DNA of 64,000 nucleotides from Lachnospiraceae bacterium XBB1006 (GCA_900115795.1 FOXT01000010.1:1-64000); one strand, 5' to 3'; numbered from the stretch's first letter, positions 33,957-41,344 are shown. Notes: generated from the sequence alone by a model not told the origin. Program-made: numbers and translations.

Positions 33957-35755
33957 CTGAGGCTATCTATTTTCCGCTGATAAAAATCTGCTGACGCTTT
34001 ATCATAAATTAGTTCTGATAATGTTTTCAGGTAAGACAACGGTGTAATATCCGTTGTCTTCTTTTCTTCATAGTCGTTCCACCACAATGCATACCGTGTA
34101 TCAATCGCAGAATATAGAAACTTGTTCACTCGTACAATACGTAATATTTGCTGGCAACAACGATTTGACTCTTCAAATAATCCCAAATTTCCATAAATAC
34201 ATTGAACCGTATCAAGTACGCTTTCCATTATTCCTGCTTCATTGATTTCCTGTGCTGTTCCATAATTATTTTCATAATACCGCTCAAGATATTCTACGAA
34301 CCGCACCTTGTTTTCCGTATGGTTAGCCAAACTCTTATAATACAACAACTCATTATGCGTAAAATATCTTATGTCCTCGTAAAAAGAGTCCAACGGAACA
34401 CTCATCTTAATAACCCGGCAAACATTCTCATAAAATTTCTCTGTGTCTCCACTTTTCCTGTTTAATCGCGCCCAATCCCATGCAAACCTTTGCTTATTAT
34501 ACAGTGTTTCCTCATCGATCTCATTATTGAGATACAACATCACCTGCTTAGCCTCTTCAACTCCTCCCCCTTCCATCGCCTTTGCAAGCTTACCTATTAA
34601 TTCCTTCTCTCGCATATTAGAAATTAAGTATTCACTTTTTATCATCGGAGTTGGCAACTTTAACCCTTCAAATATCAATTCCAAGTTCTCTTGGCGCCCC
34701 TTCACAGCTCCTGTTTCAATTCTCCGTATGGTCTTCTCATCAAGGATTCCAGCTGTCAATTGCTCTACCGACATGTGTAGCATTTTTCTTCGACGTCTAA
34801 TAACATCCGCAACATTATACACTCCACGTATTGCGTAGTAAATTGCCGTATTAGTCGTTTCCTTTTCTAGTCCGGTTTCCTTCTCTAACCACAACAATGA
34901 CTCTATTTCCAAGTTATTCTCGCTCTGTTTCGATATAAATTTTTCATCACCCCGAAAGTACTTCTCCAAACAGCGGAACACCTCTCGCTGACCTATCAAA
35001 ATTTCCCACATCTCCATCATGGTTCCTCTTGTACGCACTTCCTCCAATGCCACGCTTAACCACTCTTCCACGCTAAGAAGTTCTAGCTCACTCATCGTAG
35101 AAAACGTCTCTTTTACTGAACAATAGTAATAATATACGGCCTTCGGTAACGTCTTACTCTTGAACTCGTTATCTCCATTTCTCTCTTTACAATACTGCGC
35201 CAACGCCAAGAAATGTTCCGGCTTTCGTTCCGCATACCAATAATAATCAAGAATCATATCGATTTCTTGTACAGAAAGCCACGTTTCCCCCAATTGTTCC
35301 GCCTCAATTGTAGGAACGGTTATCGCAATTGCTTCCTTGAGACATTTCGCAATTTCAGCCACATCGCCCTCTGTACACGCCAAGTACATTGCCTTCATGC
35401 GCAAGTAAAATTGTCTTTCGAACTCATGCTTTCCAGCGTATTCCTCTTTGAAAACCGAAAGATAATTATTTACGGAAGCATAATCCCCTGCTGCCAATCC
35501 ATAAATGATGTCCATGCGCGCTTCCCAGCACTGATACGTATCGTTATCAACGTATTGCTCGTAATCTTCCACTCCAACACCTAAACGCTCCATAATGCGG
35601 TTTAACAACTCATTCGTTATAGAACGCTTTCCTTTTTCGTAATACTGTAACGTACTTTCCGAACAAAGTCCCTTGCATAATTGTTTGATTGCTACCCCCT
35701 GTTCCCGTCGTCTCATTTTAATAAAATTTGCTTGTGTCAATACCTTACTCTCCAT
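33953..35755 (-). CDS. Double Rgg/PlcR-like (RRNPP) regulator, two HTH-TPR units in one chain
   Basis: 600 residues, about twice the length of Rgg-type regulators (about 290-300). Residues 10-62 are an XRE-like HTH (MRRREQGVAIKQLCKGLCSE, then STLQYYEKGKRSI), followed by helical TPR-like sequence to about 300. Residues 315-368 are a second HTH (VIRRRRKMLHMSVEQLTAGI, then LDEKTIRRIETGA), again followed by TPR-like helices to the end. Regulators of this class bind short imported peptides. The adjacent overlapping peptide gene, the palindromic operator and its copies nearby fit this. The start at 35755 is ATG (MESKVLTQANF) with a weak GGAGAAGTAGTTAGTAA upstream. Its own promoter was not identified. 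Confidence 0.8.
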   Translation of the reverse strand: MESKVLTQANFIKMRRREQGVAIKQLCKGLCSESTLQYYEKGKRSITNELLNRIMERLGVGVEDYEQYVDNDTYQCWEARMDIIYGLAAGDYASVNNYLSVFKEEYAGKHEFERQFYLRMKAMYLACTEGDVAEIAKCLKEAIAITVPTIEAEQLGETWLSVQEIDMILDYYWYAERKPEHFLALAQYCKERNGDNEFKSKTLPKAVYYYYCSVKETFSTMSELELLSVEEWLSVALEEVRTRGTMMEMWEILIGQREVFRCLEKYFRGDEKFISKQSENNLEIESLLWLEKETGLEKETTNTAIYYAIRGVYNVADVIRRRRKMLHMSVEQLTAGILDEKTIRRIETGAVKGRQENLELIFEGLKLPTPMIKSEYLISNMREKELIGKLAKAMEGGGVEEAKQVMLYLNNEIDEETLYNKQRFAWDWARLNRKSGDTEKFYENVCRVIKMSVPLDSFYEDIRYFTHNELLYYKSLANHTENKVRFVEYLERYYENNYGTAQEINEAGIMESVLDTVQCIYGNLGLFEESNRCCQQILRIVRVNKFLYSAIDTRYALWWNDYEEKKTTDITPLSYLKTLSELIYDKASADFYQRKIDSLS

Positions 35756-35855
35756 TTACTAACTACTTCTCCTATATCCTTTCACAATTATAACACATTT
35801 TTTCACATTCTCAAACCCGGTCGGAAACCACCTTTTTATCAATCTTTATTTATCT

Positions 35856-35897
35856 AAAAAAAATCGACCGGTGTGGCATAAATGCCACAACCGATCG
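35856..35897 (-). terminator. Terminator of the first small-gene cassette
   Basis: On the minus strand CGATCGGTTGTGGCAT / ATGCCACACCGGTCG forms a stem followed by T8. It separates the cassette (stop 35956) from the regulator gene start. Confidence 0.85.
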
Positions 35898-35955
35898 CAT
35901 GGTTAACGTACTCGTAAAGAAACTGCTTTACGTTTTTTTCCTCCATTAATTTTCC

Positions 35956-36231
35956 TTAATAATCACGTTTTTTGTTGCACTGTTCTATGCTATTGTACTT
36001 AGGGTTTTCTTCAAAATCTTCAACATAAATGTCGAATTTTAATTCGCACAGTATTTCTCTCGCTATGTATTCCAGCCGTTCTTTACATTCCCCAACAAGC
36101 TCACTATCCATATATTCTGCACAAAAGAGCAAAACCTTCGGAAACTCACACACATCTATCGCTTGTTTATCGTAATCATAAAGAAGCTGCTGTGCACAAC
36201 GTTTTACATCTTTTTCAAGAATTTGCTTCAA
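35956..36231 (-). CDS. Hypothetical small soluble protein, 91 residues
   Basis: MKQILEKDVKRCAQQLLYDY..., acidic and helical, with no signal peptide and no motif I recognise. It is the last of three small genes (36843 to 35956) read from the promoter in repeat copy 1 and ends before a strong terminator. The gap to the preceding gene is 28 bp with an AGGAGG-type site just before the start. If the cassette codes for a toxin or immunity pair, this would be a cytoplasmic component, which is speculation. Confidence 0.7.
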   Translation of the reverse strand: MKQILEKDVKRCAQQLLYDYDKQAIDVCEFPKVLLFCAEYMDSELVGECKERLEYIAREILCELKFDIYVEDFEENPKYNSIEQCNKKRDY

Positions 36232-36259
36232 AGGCCTTCATCCTTTCATACAAACCTCC

Positions 36260-36508
36260 TCATTTCTTCTGAGATTTGAAATAGTTGTAATAACCCACTA
36301 GTCCATCTATTACCAATAGCACGCCTATGATTAAAACGCCTTTTAAAGGCCACTCCGTAATATAATCGTTTGTTACAACATGTGCGCTACCTTCCACTTT
36401 AAACACCCACGTGCTATATACTTTTGCCATTAGGGGCATAAGTAACAATAACGCCGTCCCCCACATCAAAGCAATCTTATGTCCAATAAATACTGTATTC
36501 CACTTCAT
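36260..36508 (-). CDS. Hypothetical small membrane protein, 82 residues
   Basis: From ATG at 36508 (MKWNTVFIGHKIALMWGT...) behind AGAGGAAATGATAGG. Two hydrophobic helices (IALMWGTALLLLMPLMA; GVLIIGVLLVIDGLVGYY) flank a short extracytoplasmic loop with EGSAHVVTNDYITEW, and a basic tail follows. A GTG 51 bp upstream is in frame but lacks a good site. It is the middle gene of the three-gene cassette. No family recognised. Confidence 0.72.
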   Translation of the reverse strand: MKWNTVFIGHKIALMWGTALLLLMPLMAKVYSTWVFKVEGSAHVVTNDYITEWPLKGVLIIGVLLVIDGLVGYYNYFKSQKK

Positions 36509-36633
36509 CCTATCATTTCCTCTCTCTTTTTTATTATACTTCGGTCTATACTTAAACACGTAAAAATCCTGGCAATAGGGTTTCGGATAAGCTTTGGTCT
36601 AATACCCCAAAATTAGACGCTTACATTATTTGT

Positions 36634-36843
36634 TTATGTCCCACTGTTCTTCTCCTCTTTCTCAATTGCTTTTAAAAACCGAATCACTCGCCCAGATTCC
36701 CCGAACAATCCTATAAATGTAGCTTTACTCAAATGGATACACCACTTAACGGATGGATCCGTTTCATAAATAACCAGGCAGAATAACCCCACAAGAATTC
36801 CAATAGCGCTAAGTATCATTTCCCGTTTCAATTTTCTTGCCAT
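36634..36843 (-). CDS. Hypothetical small membrane protein, 69 residues
   Basis: From ATG at 36843 (MARKLKREMILSAIGILVGL...) behind TTAGGAGGGCATAAC. One N-terminal helix is followed by an amphipathic, basic stretch (SGRVIRFLKAIEKEEKNSGT). A longer in-frame reading upstream runs back through the promoter and is rejected. It is the first gene after the operator-promoter copy at 36944-37009, so it should be directly controlled by the presumed peptide circuit. Function unknown. Confidence 0.72.
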   Translation of the reverse strand: MARKLKREMILSAIGILVGLFCLVIYETDPSVKWCIHLSKATFIGLFGESGRVIRFLKAIEKEEKNSGT

Positions 36844-36874
36844 GTTATGCCCTCCTAATCTTGAATTAACATTC

Positions 36875-37140
36875 TTATTATTAAATCCTTTATTTCTCGG
36901 GAGTTCAAAATAAAATGAGCATTGACCTCCTTTCGACACACTTAGCATACCACACCCTCATCTCCAAAAATATACCAGAGTTGTCATGTTGCTACCCGAC
37001 AAGTCTGTCCCCTCTTTTTTGTGTAATAGGAAATTCGAAAAAATTTCTTATCACAAAAAATCCCCGGCAAGATTTCTCCTGCCAAGGATCTACTTAGTTC
37101 CCATCCTATACTGTAATTCAGCTATTGTTCTTCTCCCTTT
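36875..37140 (-). repeat. Repeat copy 1: gene tail, terminator, operator, promoter, leader
   Basis: This 266-bp block is nearly identical to copy 2 (37757-38021) and largely to copy 3 (38789-38996). Read on the minus strand it holds the last codons KGEEQ-stop of a lost gene and a terminator (37090-37055). The operator at 37009-36966 has the proximal arm GACAACTCTGGTATATTTTT and an imperfect distal arm. A 16-bp gap leads to TATGCT at 36949-36944 with TG one base upstream. AAAGGAGGTCA and a 5-codon ORF (36922-36905) follow. It drives the cassette 36843 to 35956. Confidence 0.85.
37055..37090 (-). terminator. Terminator inside repeat copy 1
   Basis: On the minus strand GATCCTTGGCAGG pairs with CTTGCCGGGGATT, followed by T6. 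It isolates the promoter of copy 1 from upstream transcription. Confidence 0.8.
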
Positions 37141-37181
37141 ATATGCAAACAAAGTTCCGACGCTACACACTTAAACATCAT

Positions 37182-37228
37182 AAAAAACTGCAGCAGCCCT
37201 TGTATTTATTGGGGTTACTGCAGTTTTT
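37182..37228 (-). terminator. Terminator after the 153-residue membrane protein gene
   Basis: On the minus strand AAAACTGCAGTAACCCC and GGGCTGCTGCAGTTTTTT form a stem with a T-run, 15 bp after the stop at 37243. Confidence 0.85.
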
Positions 37229-37242
37229 GCTTTTCTAAACTG

Positions 37243-37704
37243 TCAAATCTCCAAAATCAGTAAATACCCTTTGTTTATCGAAGCATTATAAATGTACAAT
37301 TTTGACATCTGGCCGATTTCTCCGTATCGTACATACATATACTTTGTCCCGTCTGTTTCCGTTAGTTTCGCTATTTGTTTACACAACCCTGCAACATCCT
37401 CTTTTTTCTCGTCAGCATCTATTTTCATCATATCTATAAGATTTTCATATTTGTCTTTGAACTTCTCATCCAAGTCCTTGAATTTCATGTCCTTGGACAT
37501 TTTTTCCAAGGAAAAAGAGTACACATCGAGCCGATCATTGCCAAAGCTGCGTTTACTTTTAAATTCCAACTTATTTTCTGCCACGTTCTTAGCCATTTCT
37601 GATAAATCATTTGGCACTTGCTGGTAGCACCAAAAACAGATTGTTCCTGACACTACCGCAATTACTATGAAAATTAGCATTATTCGTTTTTTATTTCTAT
37701 GCAT
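37243..37704 (-). CDS. Hypothetical membrane-anchored protein, 153 residues
   Basis: One N-terminal helix (MLIFIVIAVVSGTICFWCY after a basic start HRNKKR) is followed by a soluble extracytoplasmic domain, rich in Lys, Asp and Glu, to the C terminus. There is no lipobox, and no known domain recognised. ATG at 37704 follows AAAGGAGAAAAAGGATT. It is the only gene read from the promoter in repeat copy 2, with its own terminator. By position it is the counterpart of the small genes after copy 1 and the lipoprotein after copy 3, though the sequences are unrelated. Confidence 0.75.
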   Translation of the reverse strand: MHRNKKRIMLIFIVIAVVSGTICFWCYQQVPNDLSEMAKNVAENKLEFKSKRSFGNDRLDVYSFSLEKMSKDMKFKDLDEKFKDKYENLIDMMKIDADEKKEDVAGLCKQIAKLTETDGTKYMYVRYGEIGQMSKLYIYNASINKGYLLILEI

Positions 37705-37756
37705 AATCCTTTTTCTCCTTTACATTATTTGGTAGTGTCGACTTTACCTACCTTTT

Positions 37757-38021
37757 TTATTATTAAATCCTTTATTTCTCGGGAGTTCAAAATAAAATGA
37801 GCATTGACCTCCCTTCGACACACTTAGCATACCACACCCTCATCTCCAAAAATATACCAGAGTTGTCATGTTGCTACCCGACAAGTCTGTCCCCTCTTTT
37901 TTTGTGTAATAGGAAATTCGAAAAAATTTCTTATCACAAAAAATCCCCGGCAAGATTTCTCCTGCCGAGGATCTACTCAATTCCCATCATATACTGTAAT
38001 TCACGCTATTGTTCTTTTCCC
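37757..38021 (-). repeat. Repeat copy 2: terminator, operator, promoter, leader
   Basis: Minus strand: tail codons PKGKEQ-stop of the real gene at 38164-38006, then a terminator (37973-37937). The operator spans 37891-37848, with a 16-bp gap to TATGCT at 37831-37826. GGGAGGTCA and the 5-codon ORF at 37804-37787 follow. Nearly identical to copy 1 over 265 bp. It drives the gene 37704 to 37243. Confidence 0.85.
37937..37973 (-). terminator. Terminator inside repeat copy 2
   Basis: On the minus strand ATCCTCGGCAGG pairs with CTTGCCGGGGAT, followed by T6. It ends the lipoprotein/52-residue protein operon. Confidence 0.8.
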
Positions 38022-38164
38022 TTCGGCTTATGCCAGCCCGCAGTAGTATTATACAACGCCAATGCCCTTGCCAAATAAATAACACCTATGGCAAACACCG
38101 ATCCTGCGGCAATCTGCAACATTCCAAAAACATAAAATTTTAATCCATGTTCTCTTTTCTTCAT
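38006..38164 (-). CDS. Small membrane protein, 52 residues
   Basis: ATG at 38164 overlaps the stop of the lipoprotein gene (ATGA), so it is translationally coupled. The product starts MKKREHGLKFYVFGMLQIAA and has one or two hydrophobic stretches (FYVFGMLQIAAGSVFAIGV; IYLARALALY) and a polar tail ending HKPKGKEQ. Its last codons lie in repeat copy 2. The same tail (KGEEQ) survives without a gene body in copies 1 and 3, which shows that related genes were once there. No known family. Confidence 0.65.
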   Translation of the reverse strand: MKKREHGLKFYVFGMLQIAAGSVFAIGVIYLARALALYNTTAGWHKPKGKEQ

Positions 38165-38532
38165 TTCACCTTCTTTAGAGTAAATTCAACAATTACAGAC
38201 TCTTTCTCATCAAAGTACTTAGACGTATCACTACCTAACGGCGTGCTCATAAAAGCATCATCAAAGGTAATTTCCTTGTTATTACTTAATACAACAATAG
38301 TTTGTTTTTTATCCGCATCATGCAACACCAAACGGTAATTATATGAATAATCATCTGTTTTCCACGTACCATCGTCTAATTCATAATACTTTTTTGTCTC
38401 CATCACAACAGAGGCCTCATCACCTTTTTTTGCGGTCTCATTATATGTTTTAATCACCTTTGCTTCCTTCCCACAAGCTGCTAGGCACATCACTATTGTT
38501 GAAAAAAAGGCAATTTTTTTTATTAGTCTCAT
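38161..38532 (-). CDS. Hypothetical lipoprotein
   Basis: From ATG at 38532: MRLIKKIAFFSTIVMCLAACGKE has a lipobox LAAC, so the protein is exported and lipid-anchored. The mature part (about 100 residues) is polar, with YYELDDGTWKTDDYSYNYRLVLHD and a C-terminal beta-rich half. ATG 38532 follows AGAGGTGTCAGC. An in-frame ATG at 38595 also has a good site (TTAGGAGGATGCTAAC) but would bury the signal peptide, so it may mark a short leader or an older start. It is read from repeat copy 3 and overlaps the next gene by 4 bp. Confidence 0.75.
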   Translation of the reverse strand: MRLIKKIAFFSTIVMCLAACGKEAKVIKTYNETAKKGDEASVVMETKKYYELDDGTWKTDDYSYNYRLVLHDADKKQTIVVLSNNKEITFDDAFMSTPLGSDTSKYFDEKESVIVEFTLKKVK

Positions 38533-38596
38533 GCTGACACCTCTATTTCCAATAATAAATTTGATATTGTCAATATTACTTCTATACTTTTGCATG

Positions 38597-38745
38597 TTAG
38601 CATCCTCCTAATTTAATCTGTTCAAACATCGAATCGCATGTTTCGGTATGCGAAACATAAATAATGTGAAATGCACTCTCAACCAGTTCTTCAACTACTT
38701 TCTTCTCCAAGAGTGAATTTACACCACTGAATGAAAGTTGCAATC
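38597..38745 (-). pseudogene. Possible C-terminal remnant of an ABC ATPase
   Basis: A minus-strand frame reads LQLSFSGVNSLLEKKVVEEL, then VESAFHIIYVSHTETCDSM and a short tail to TAA at 38597-38599. YVSHTE resembles an H-loop after a D-loop-like segment, as at the end of ABC ATPases. No start or upstream body exists because repeat copy 3 replaces it. The identification is weak. Confidence 0.3.
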
Positions 38746-38788
38746 GTATCTATCGCACTTAGTTCTTTTATATTGCCTCTTTCCTTCT

Positions 38789-38996
38789 GACACACTTAGC
38801 ATACCACACCCTCATCTCCAAAAATATACCAGAGTTGTCATGTTGCTACCCGACAAGTCTGTCCCCTCTTTTTTTGTGTAATAGGAAATTCGAAAAAATT
38901 TCTTATCACAAAAAATCCCCGGCAAGATTTCTCCTGCCGAGGAGCTACTTAGTTCCCATCCTATACTGTAATTCACGCTATTGTTCTTCTCCCTTT
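38789..38996 (-). repeat. Repeat copy 3: terminator, operator, promoter
   Basis: Minus strand: tail codons KKGEEQ-stop, then a terminator (38944-38909). The operator spans 38863-38820, with a 16-bp gap to TATGCT at 38803-38798. It matches copies 1 and 2 for about 205 bp but breaks off right after the -10 region. The leader ORF present in the other copies is lost here. It drives the lipoprotein gene. Confidence 0.85.
38909..38944 (-). terminator. Terminator inside repeat copy 3
   Basis: The same GCAGG/CTTGCCGGGGAT stem with a T-run as in the other copies. It would end transcripts from the ferredoxin-like gene at 39037. Confidence 0.75.
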
Positions 38997-39036
38997 TTCA
39001 TGTTCAAATTTACCTCTTCACGCGAAATTTTACTCT

Positions 39037-39651
39037 TTAGTCTAAAATTCTTCCGTCACAGGAAATGGTAACAACTCTCCATGGAATGAATTTTCCGCTG
39101 TTTTGTAGCGCCATCTCCACAGCTCGTTGCAAGCCGCCACAGCATGGCACCTCCATGCGCACAATCGTTACTTCTTTAATTTCGTTCCCCGCAATAATTT
39201 CCGTTAATTTTTCTGAATAATCAATGGCATCTAACTTCGGACAGCCAATCATGGTCACTTTTCCCTTCATGAACTCCTCATGCATATTCGCGTATGCATA
39301 GGCTGTACAATCCGCAGCAATGAGAAGCTTCGCTCCATCGTAATAAGGTGCCCTGGTAGGTAAAAGCTTAATCTGGCAAGGCCATTGTCTGAGTCTGGAC
39401 TCCGGCATAGCCGCTTTTGCCTGACTCGCCTTTACGGCTGCTTCGTCATACGCCGGCGCCTCGCGCTCTTCAAATGTAATTGCCCCTGTCGGACATCCCG
39501 GCAGACAATCTCCAAAACCATCACAAAAATTCTCCCTTACAAGCTTAGCCTTTCCATCTACCATCTCAATGGCTCCCTCGTGACAAGCCGTTGCACATAC
39601 GCCACATCCATTACACTTTTCTTCATCAATACGAATAATCTTACGAATCAT
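39037..39651 (-). CDS. Ferredoxin-type 2x[4Fe-4S] protein with C-terminal Cys-rich domain
   Basis: 204 residues from ATG at 39651 behind GGAGGAACGAAGA. Residues 8-60 hold two cluster motifs: CNGCGVCATACHEGAI and CDGFGDCLPGCPTGAI. The C-terminal 120 residues contain ADCTAYAYANMHEEFMKGK, IGCPKLD and VPCCGGL, a pattern of proteins annotated only as 4Fe-4S binding. It is divergent from a Crp/Fnr-family regulator across a 112-bp region with a palindrome, an arrangement common for redox- or NO-stress proteins in Clostridia. Electron carrier or sensor role inferred. Confidence 0.88.
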   Translation of the reverse strand: MIRKIIRIDEEKCNGCGVCATACHEGAIEMVDGKAKLVRENFCDGFGDCLPGCPTGAITFEEREAPAYDEAAVKASQAKAAMPESRLRQWPCQIKLLPTRAPYYDGAKLLIAADCTAYAYANMHEEFMKGKVTMIGCPKLDAIDYSEKLTEIIAGNEIKEVTIVRMEVPCCGGLQRAVEMALQNSGKFIPWRVVTISCDGRILD

Positions 39652-39684
39652 TCTTCGTTCCTCCTTGCTTTTTGTTCTACCAAT

Positions 39685-39719
39685 AGGATACAAGATTTTT
39701 GTCAAAAAATCTGTATCCT
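39685..39719. promoter_or_regulatory. Palindrome between the ferredoxin-like gene and the Crp/Fnr gene
   Basis: AGGATACAAGATTTTTG and CAAAAAATCTGTATCCT are near-perfect arms centred at about 39702, in the middle of the divergent promoter region. It is the likely operator for the adjacent Crp/Fnr-family protein. It is not an FNR-type TTGAT-N4-ATCAA site. Confidence 0.6.
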
Positions 39720-39763
39720 CAGATACAATATTATGCTATTATAGTAAAAAGGAGATTTTTAAT

Positions 39764-40438
39764 ATGGACTATACAATCTTAGATAATAATTCACTTTTTA
39801 AAGGCGTTTCCGAAGAAGAGATCGAACGCCTGCTTTCCACAGTGCCACACCAGATGCGCAATTATAAAAAAGGCGAAACCGTCTTTTGCTTGATGGAGGA
39901 CGCGTCGAAAATCGGCATTCTTCTTAGCGGTCGTCTGCAAGCCCAGAAACCATTCCCGAATGGAAGTCAAGTGAATGTTTCTATTTTTATGCCCGGAGAC
40001 TTAGTTGGTGCTGCCGCCGTTTTTTCGAACCGCCATCAATACCCTTGCGACATTGTGTCCTTAGACCCCTCCACCATGCTCTTGTTTCACCGGAACGCAG
40101 TTTTTTCCCTATTGCAAAAGGATCTACGCATCCTTACCAACTTTACCACGGAAATAGCCACTACAACTTATATGCTACAGCAACGATTAGAACTTTTATC
40201 CTACAATGGCATCGCGCAAAAGACCGCATTCTATCTGCTTATGCAACAAAATGCGATTGGCCTAAATTCCATTCCCATTCCGGAATCCATGACCAAATGG
40301 GCTTTGCTTATGAACGTCTCCCGGCCATCGCTTCATCGGGAACTAAAGAAACTTGAAGAAGAAGGCATTCTCTGCCGCCATGCGCGTACTATTGAGATTC
40401 TAGATGCAGAACGCCTGAAAGATTTGCTTGGGATGTAA
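39764..40438 (+). CDS. Crp/Fnr-family transcriptional regulator
   Basis: 224 residues from ATG at 39764 behind AAAGGAGATTTTTAAT. A cyclic-nucleotide-binding-like beta barrel spans about 15-120 (VSIFMPGDLVGAAAVFSNR). The C-terminal winged HTH has PIPESMTKWALLMNVSRPSLHRELKKLEEEG, where SRPSLHRELKKL is the recognition helix. There is no FNR-type N-terminal cysteine set, so it does not carry an FNR [4Fe-4S] cluster. It probably controls the divergent ferredoxin-like gene through the palindrome between them. Confidence 0.9.
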   Translation: MDYTILDNNSLFKGVSEEEIERLLSTVPHQMRNYKKGETVFCLMEDASKIGILLSGRLQAQKPFPNGSQVNVSIFMPGDLVGAAAVFSNRHQYPCDIVSLDPSTMLLFHRNAVFSLLQKDLRILTNFTTEIATTTYMLQQRLELLSYNGIAQKTAFYLLMQQNAIGLNSIPIPESMTKWALLMNVSRPSLHRELKKLEEEGILCRHARTIEILDAERLKDLLGM

Positions 40439-40456
40439 TTGCTATTCACTCTCCTA

Positions 40457-41272
40457 CTACTCATCTTTAATCTTAATCGGCGGCAATCTCAAATTTTCCC
40501 TTTCAAAGTAATCCTTCAGCCGTTCTACCGCCCACTTACCACGTTTATTTAGCTTGCTAACATCTGCTTTACATAGCGCTTCATAAGCGCCTTCTCGGTC
40601 CACGAAAACCTTCAACGGCAACCATTGCTTCCCCATAATTGTAACCGATTCATCAATCGACGAATATAAATAAAAATCATACAAAAAAGGGTACTCTACT
40701 ACATTTTGAGCCAATGCCATTGTATCCATTTTTCCTAGCGTTTCTTCCGGAATACAGCAATTATCAAGCTGTTCTTCCACTGTCATTTGTTCCCATTTTA
40801 CAGATCCAATTTCAACAGGATATGAATACGGCTCATGGATAGAATATATTTCAGGCGCATCAATTAATTTAAATAATTTTGCAAGCATCTTTCTGTCTTT
40901 TATTCGATAACCGCATGAATTAACCACCAAACAATTCTCGTCTATGCTTGCCTCCACCTCATGTTTTCCACTTTCAATTTTGAAACGAAACATTTTATTC
41001 TCTTTGGAGCTCTTGCATTTCTCATATTCGGTTATTCCTAGCAAGGTTTTTACTTTGTCTATGGTTTCCTTATAGGTAACACTTATAGTCACTTCATCCG
41101 AATAGTAAAATACAAACTCCGTCATAGATTCCAAAAGTTCTTTATTAAAAATATCATACCCTGTCGTGGAAGAGTGTTTTTCCTTGTGAAGATGCTCTAA
41201 ATCAGAACACCCCTGCAGCAAAACAATCCCCAACAAAAACACCGCCCAAATCCGCTTACATCCAAAACGCAT
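40457..41272 (-). CDS. Hypothetical lipoprotein, 271 residues
   Basis: The N terminus MRFGCKRIWAVFLLGIVLLQ then GCSD has a lipobox (LLQGC), so the protein is exported and lipid-anchored. The mature part includes FVFYYSDEVTISVTYKET, a CGYRIKDRKMLAKLF segment and a C-terminal helical end. No enzyme motif or named domain recognised. It is monocistronic, convergent with the Crp/Fnr gene, and 18 bp after the iorAB terminator. It has no copy of the palindromic operator upstream, so it is not obviously part of that regulon. Confidence 0.75.
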   Translation of the reverse strand: MRFGCKRIWAVFLLGIVLLQGCSDLEHLHKEKHSSTTGYDIFNKELLESMTEFVFYYSDEVTISVTYKETIDKVKTLLGITEYEKCKSSKENKMFRFKIESGKHEVEASIDENCLVVNSCGYRIKDRKMLAKLFKLIDAPEIYSIHEPYSYPVEIGSVKWEQMTVEEQLDNCCIPEETLGKMDTMALAQNVVEYPFLYDFYLYSSIDESVTIMGKQWLPLKVFVDREGAYEALCKADVSKLNKRGKWAVERLKDYFERENLRLPPIKIKDE

Positions 41273-41290
41273 CTACCTACTCCTTTTTGT

Positions 41291-41344
41291 AAAAAATCGG
41301 TCGAGTTTTTGCGCTCTTACAAGTACACACCAACTCGACCGATT
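41291..41344 (-). terminator. Terminator of iorAB
   Basis: AATCGGTCGAGTT and AACTCGACCGATT form a 13-bp perfect stem, followed by T6 on the minus strand, 22 bp after the iorB stop. Confidence 0.9.

Noticed and set aside
36915-38078. Plus-strand frames MSIDLLSTHLAYHTL... and MSIDLPSTHLAYHTL...
   Set aside because: They lie across the promoter-operator-terminator blocks and are similar only because the DNA blocks are duplicated; no ribosome binding sites.
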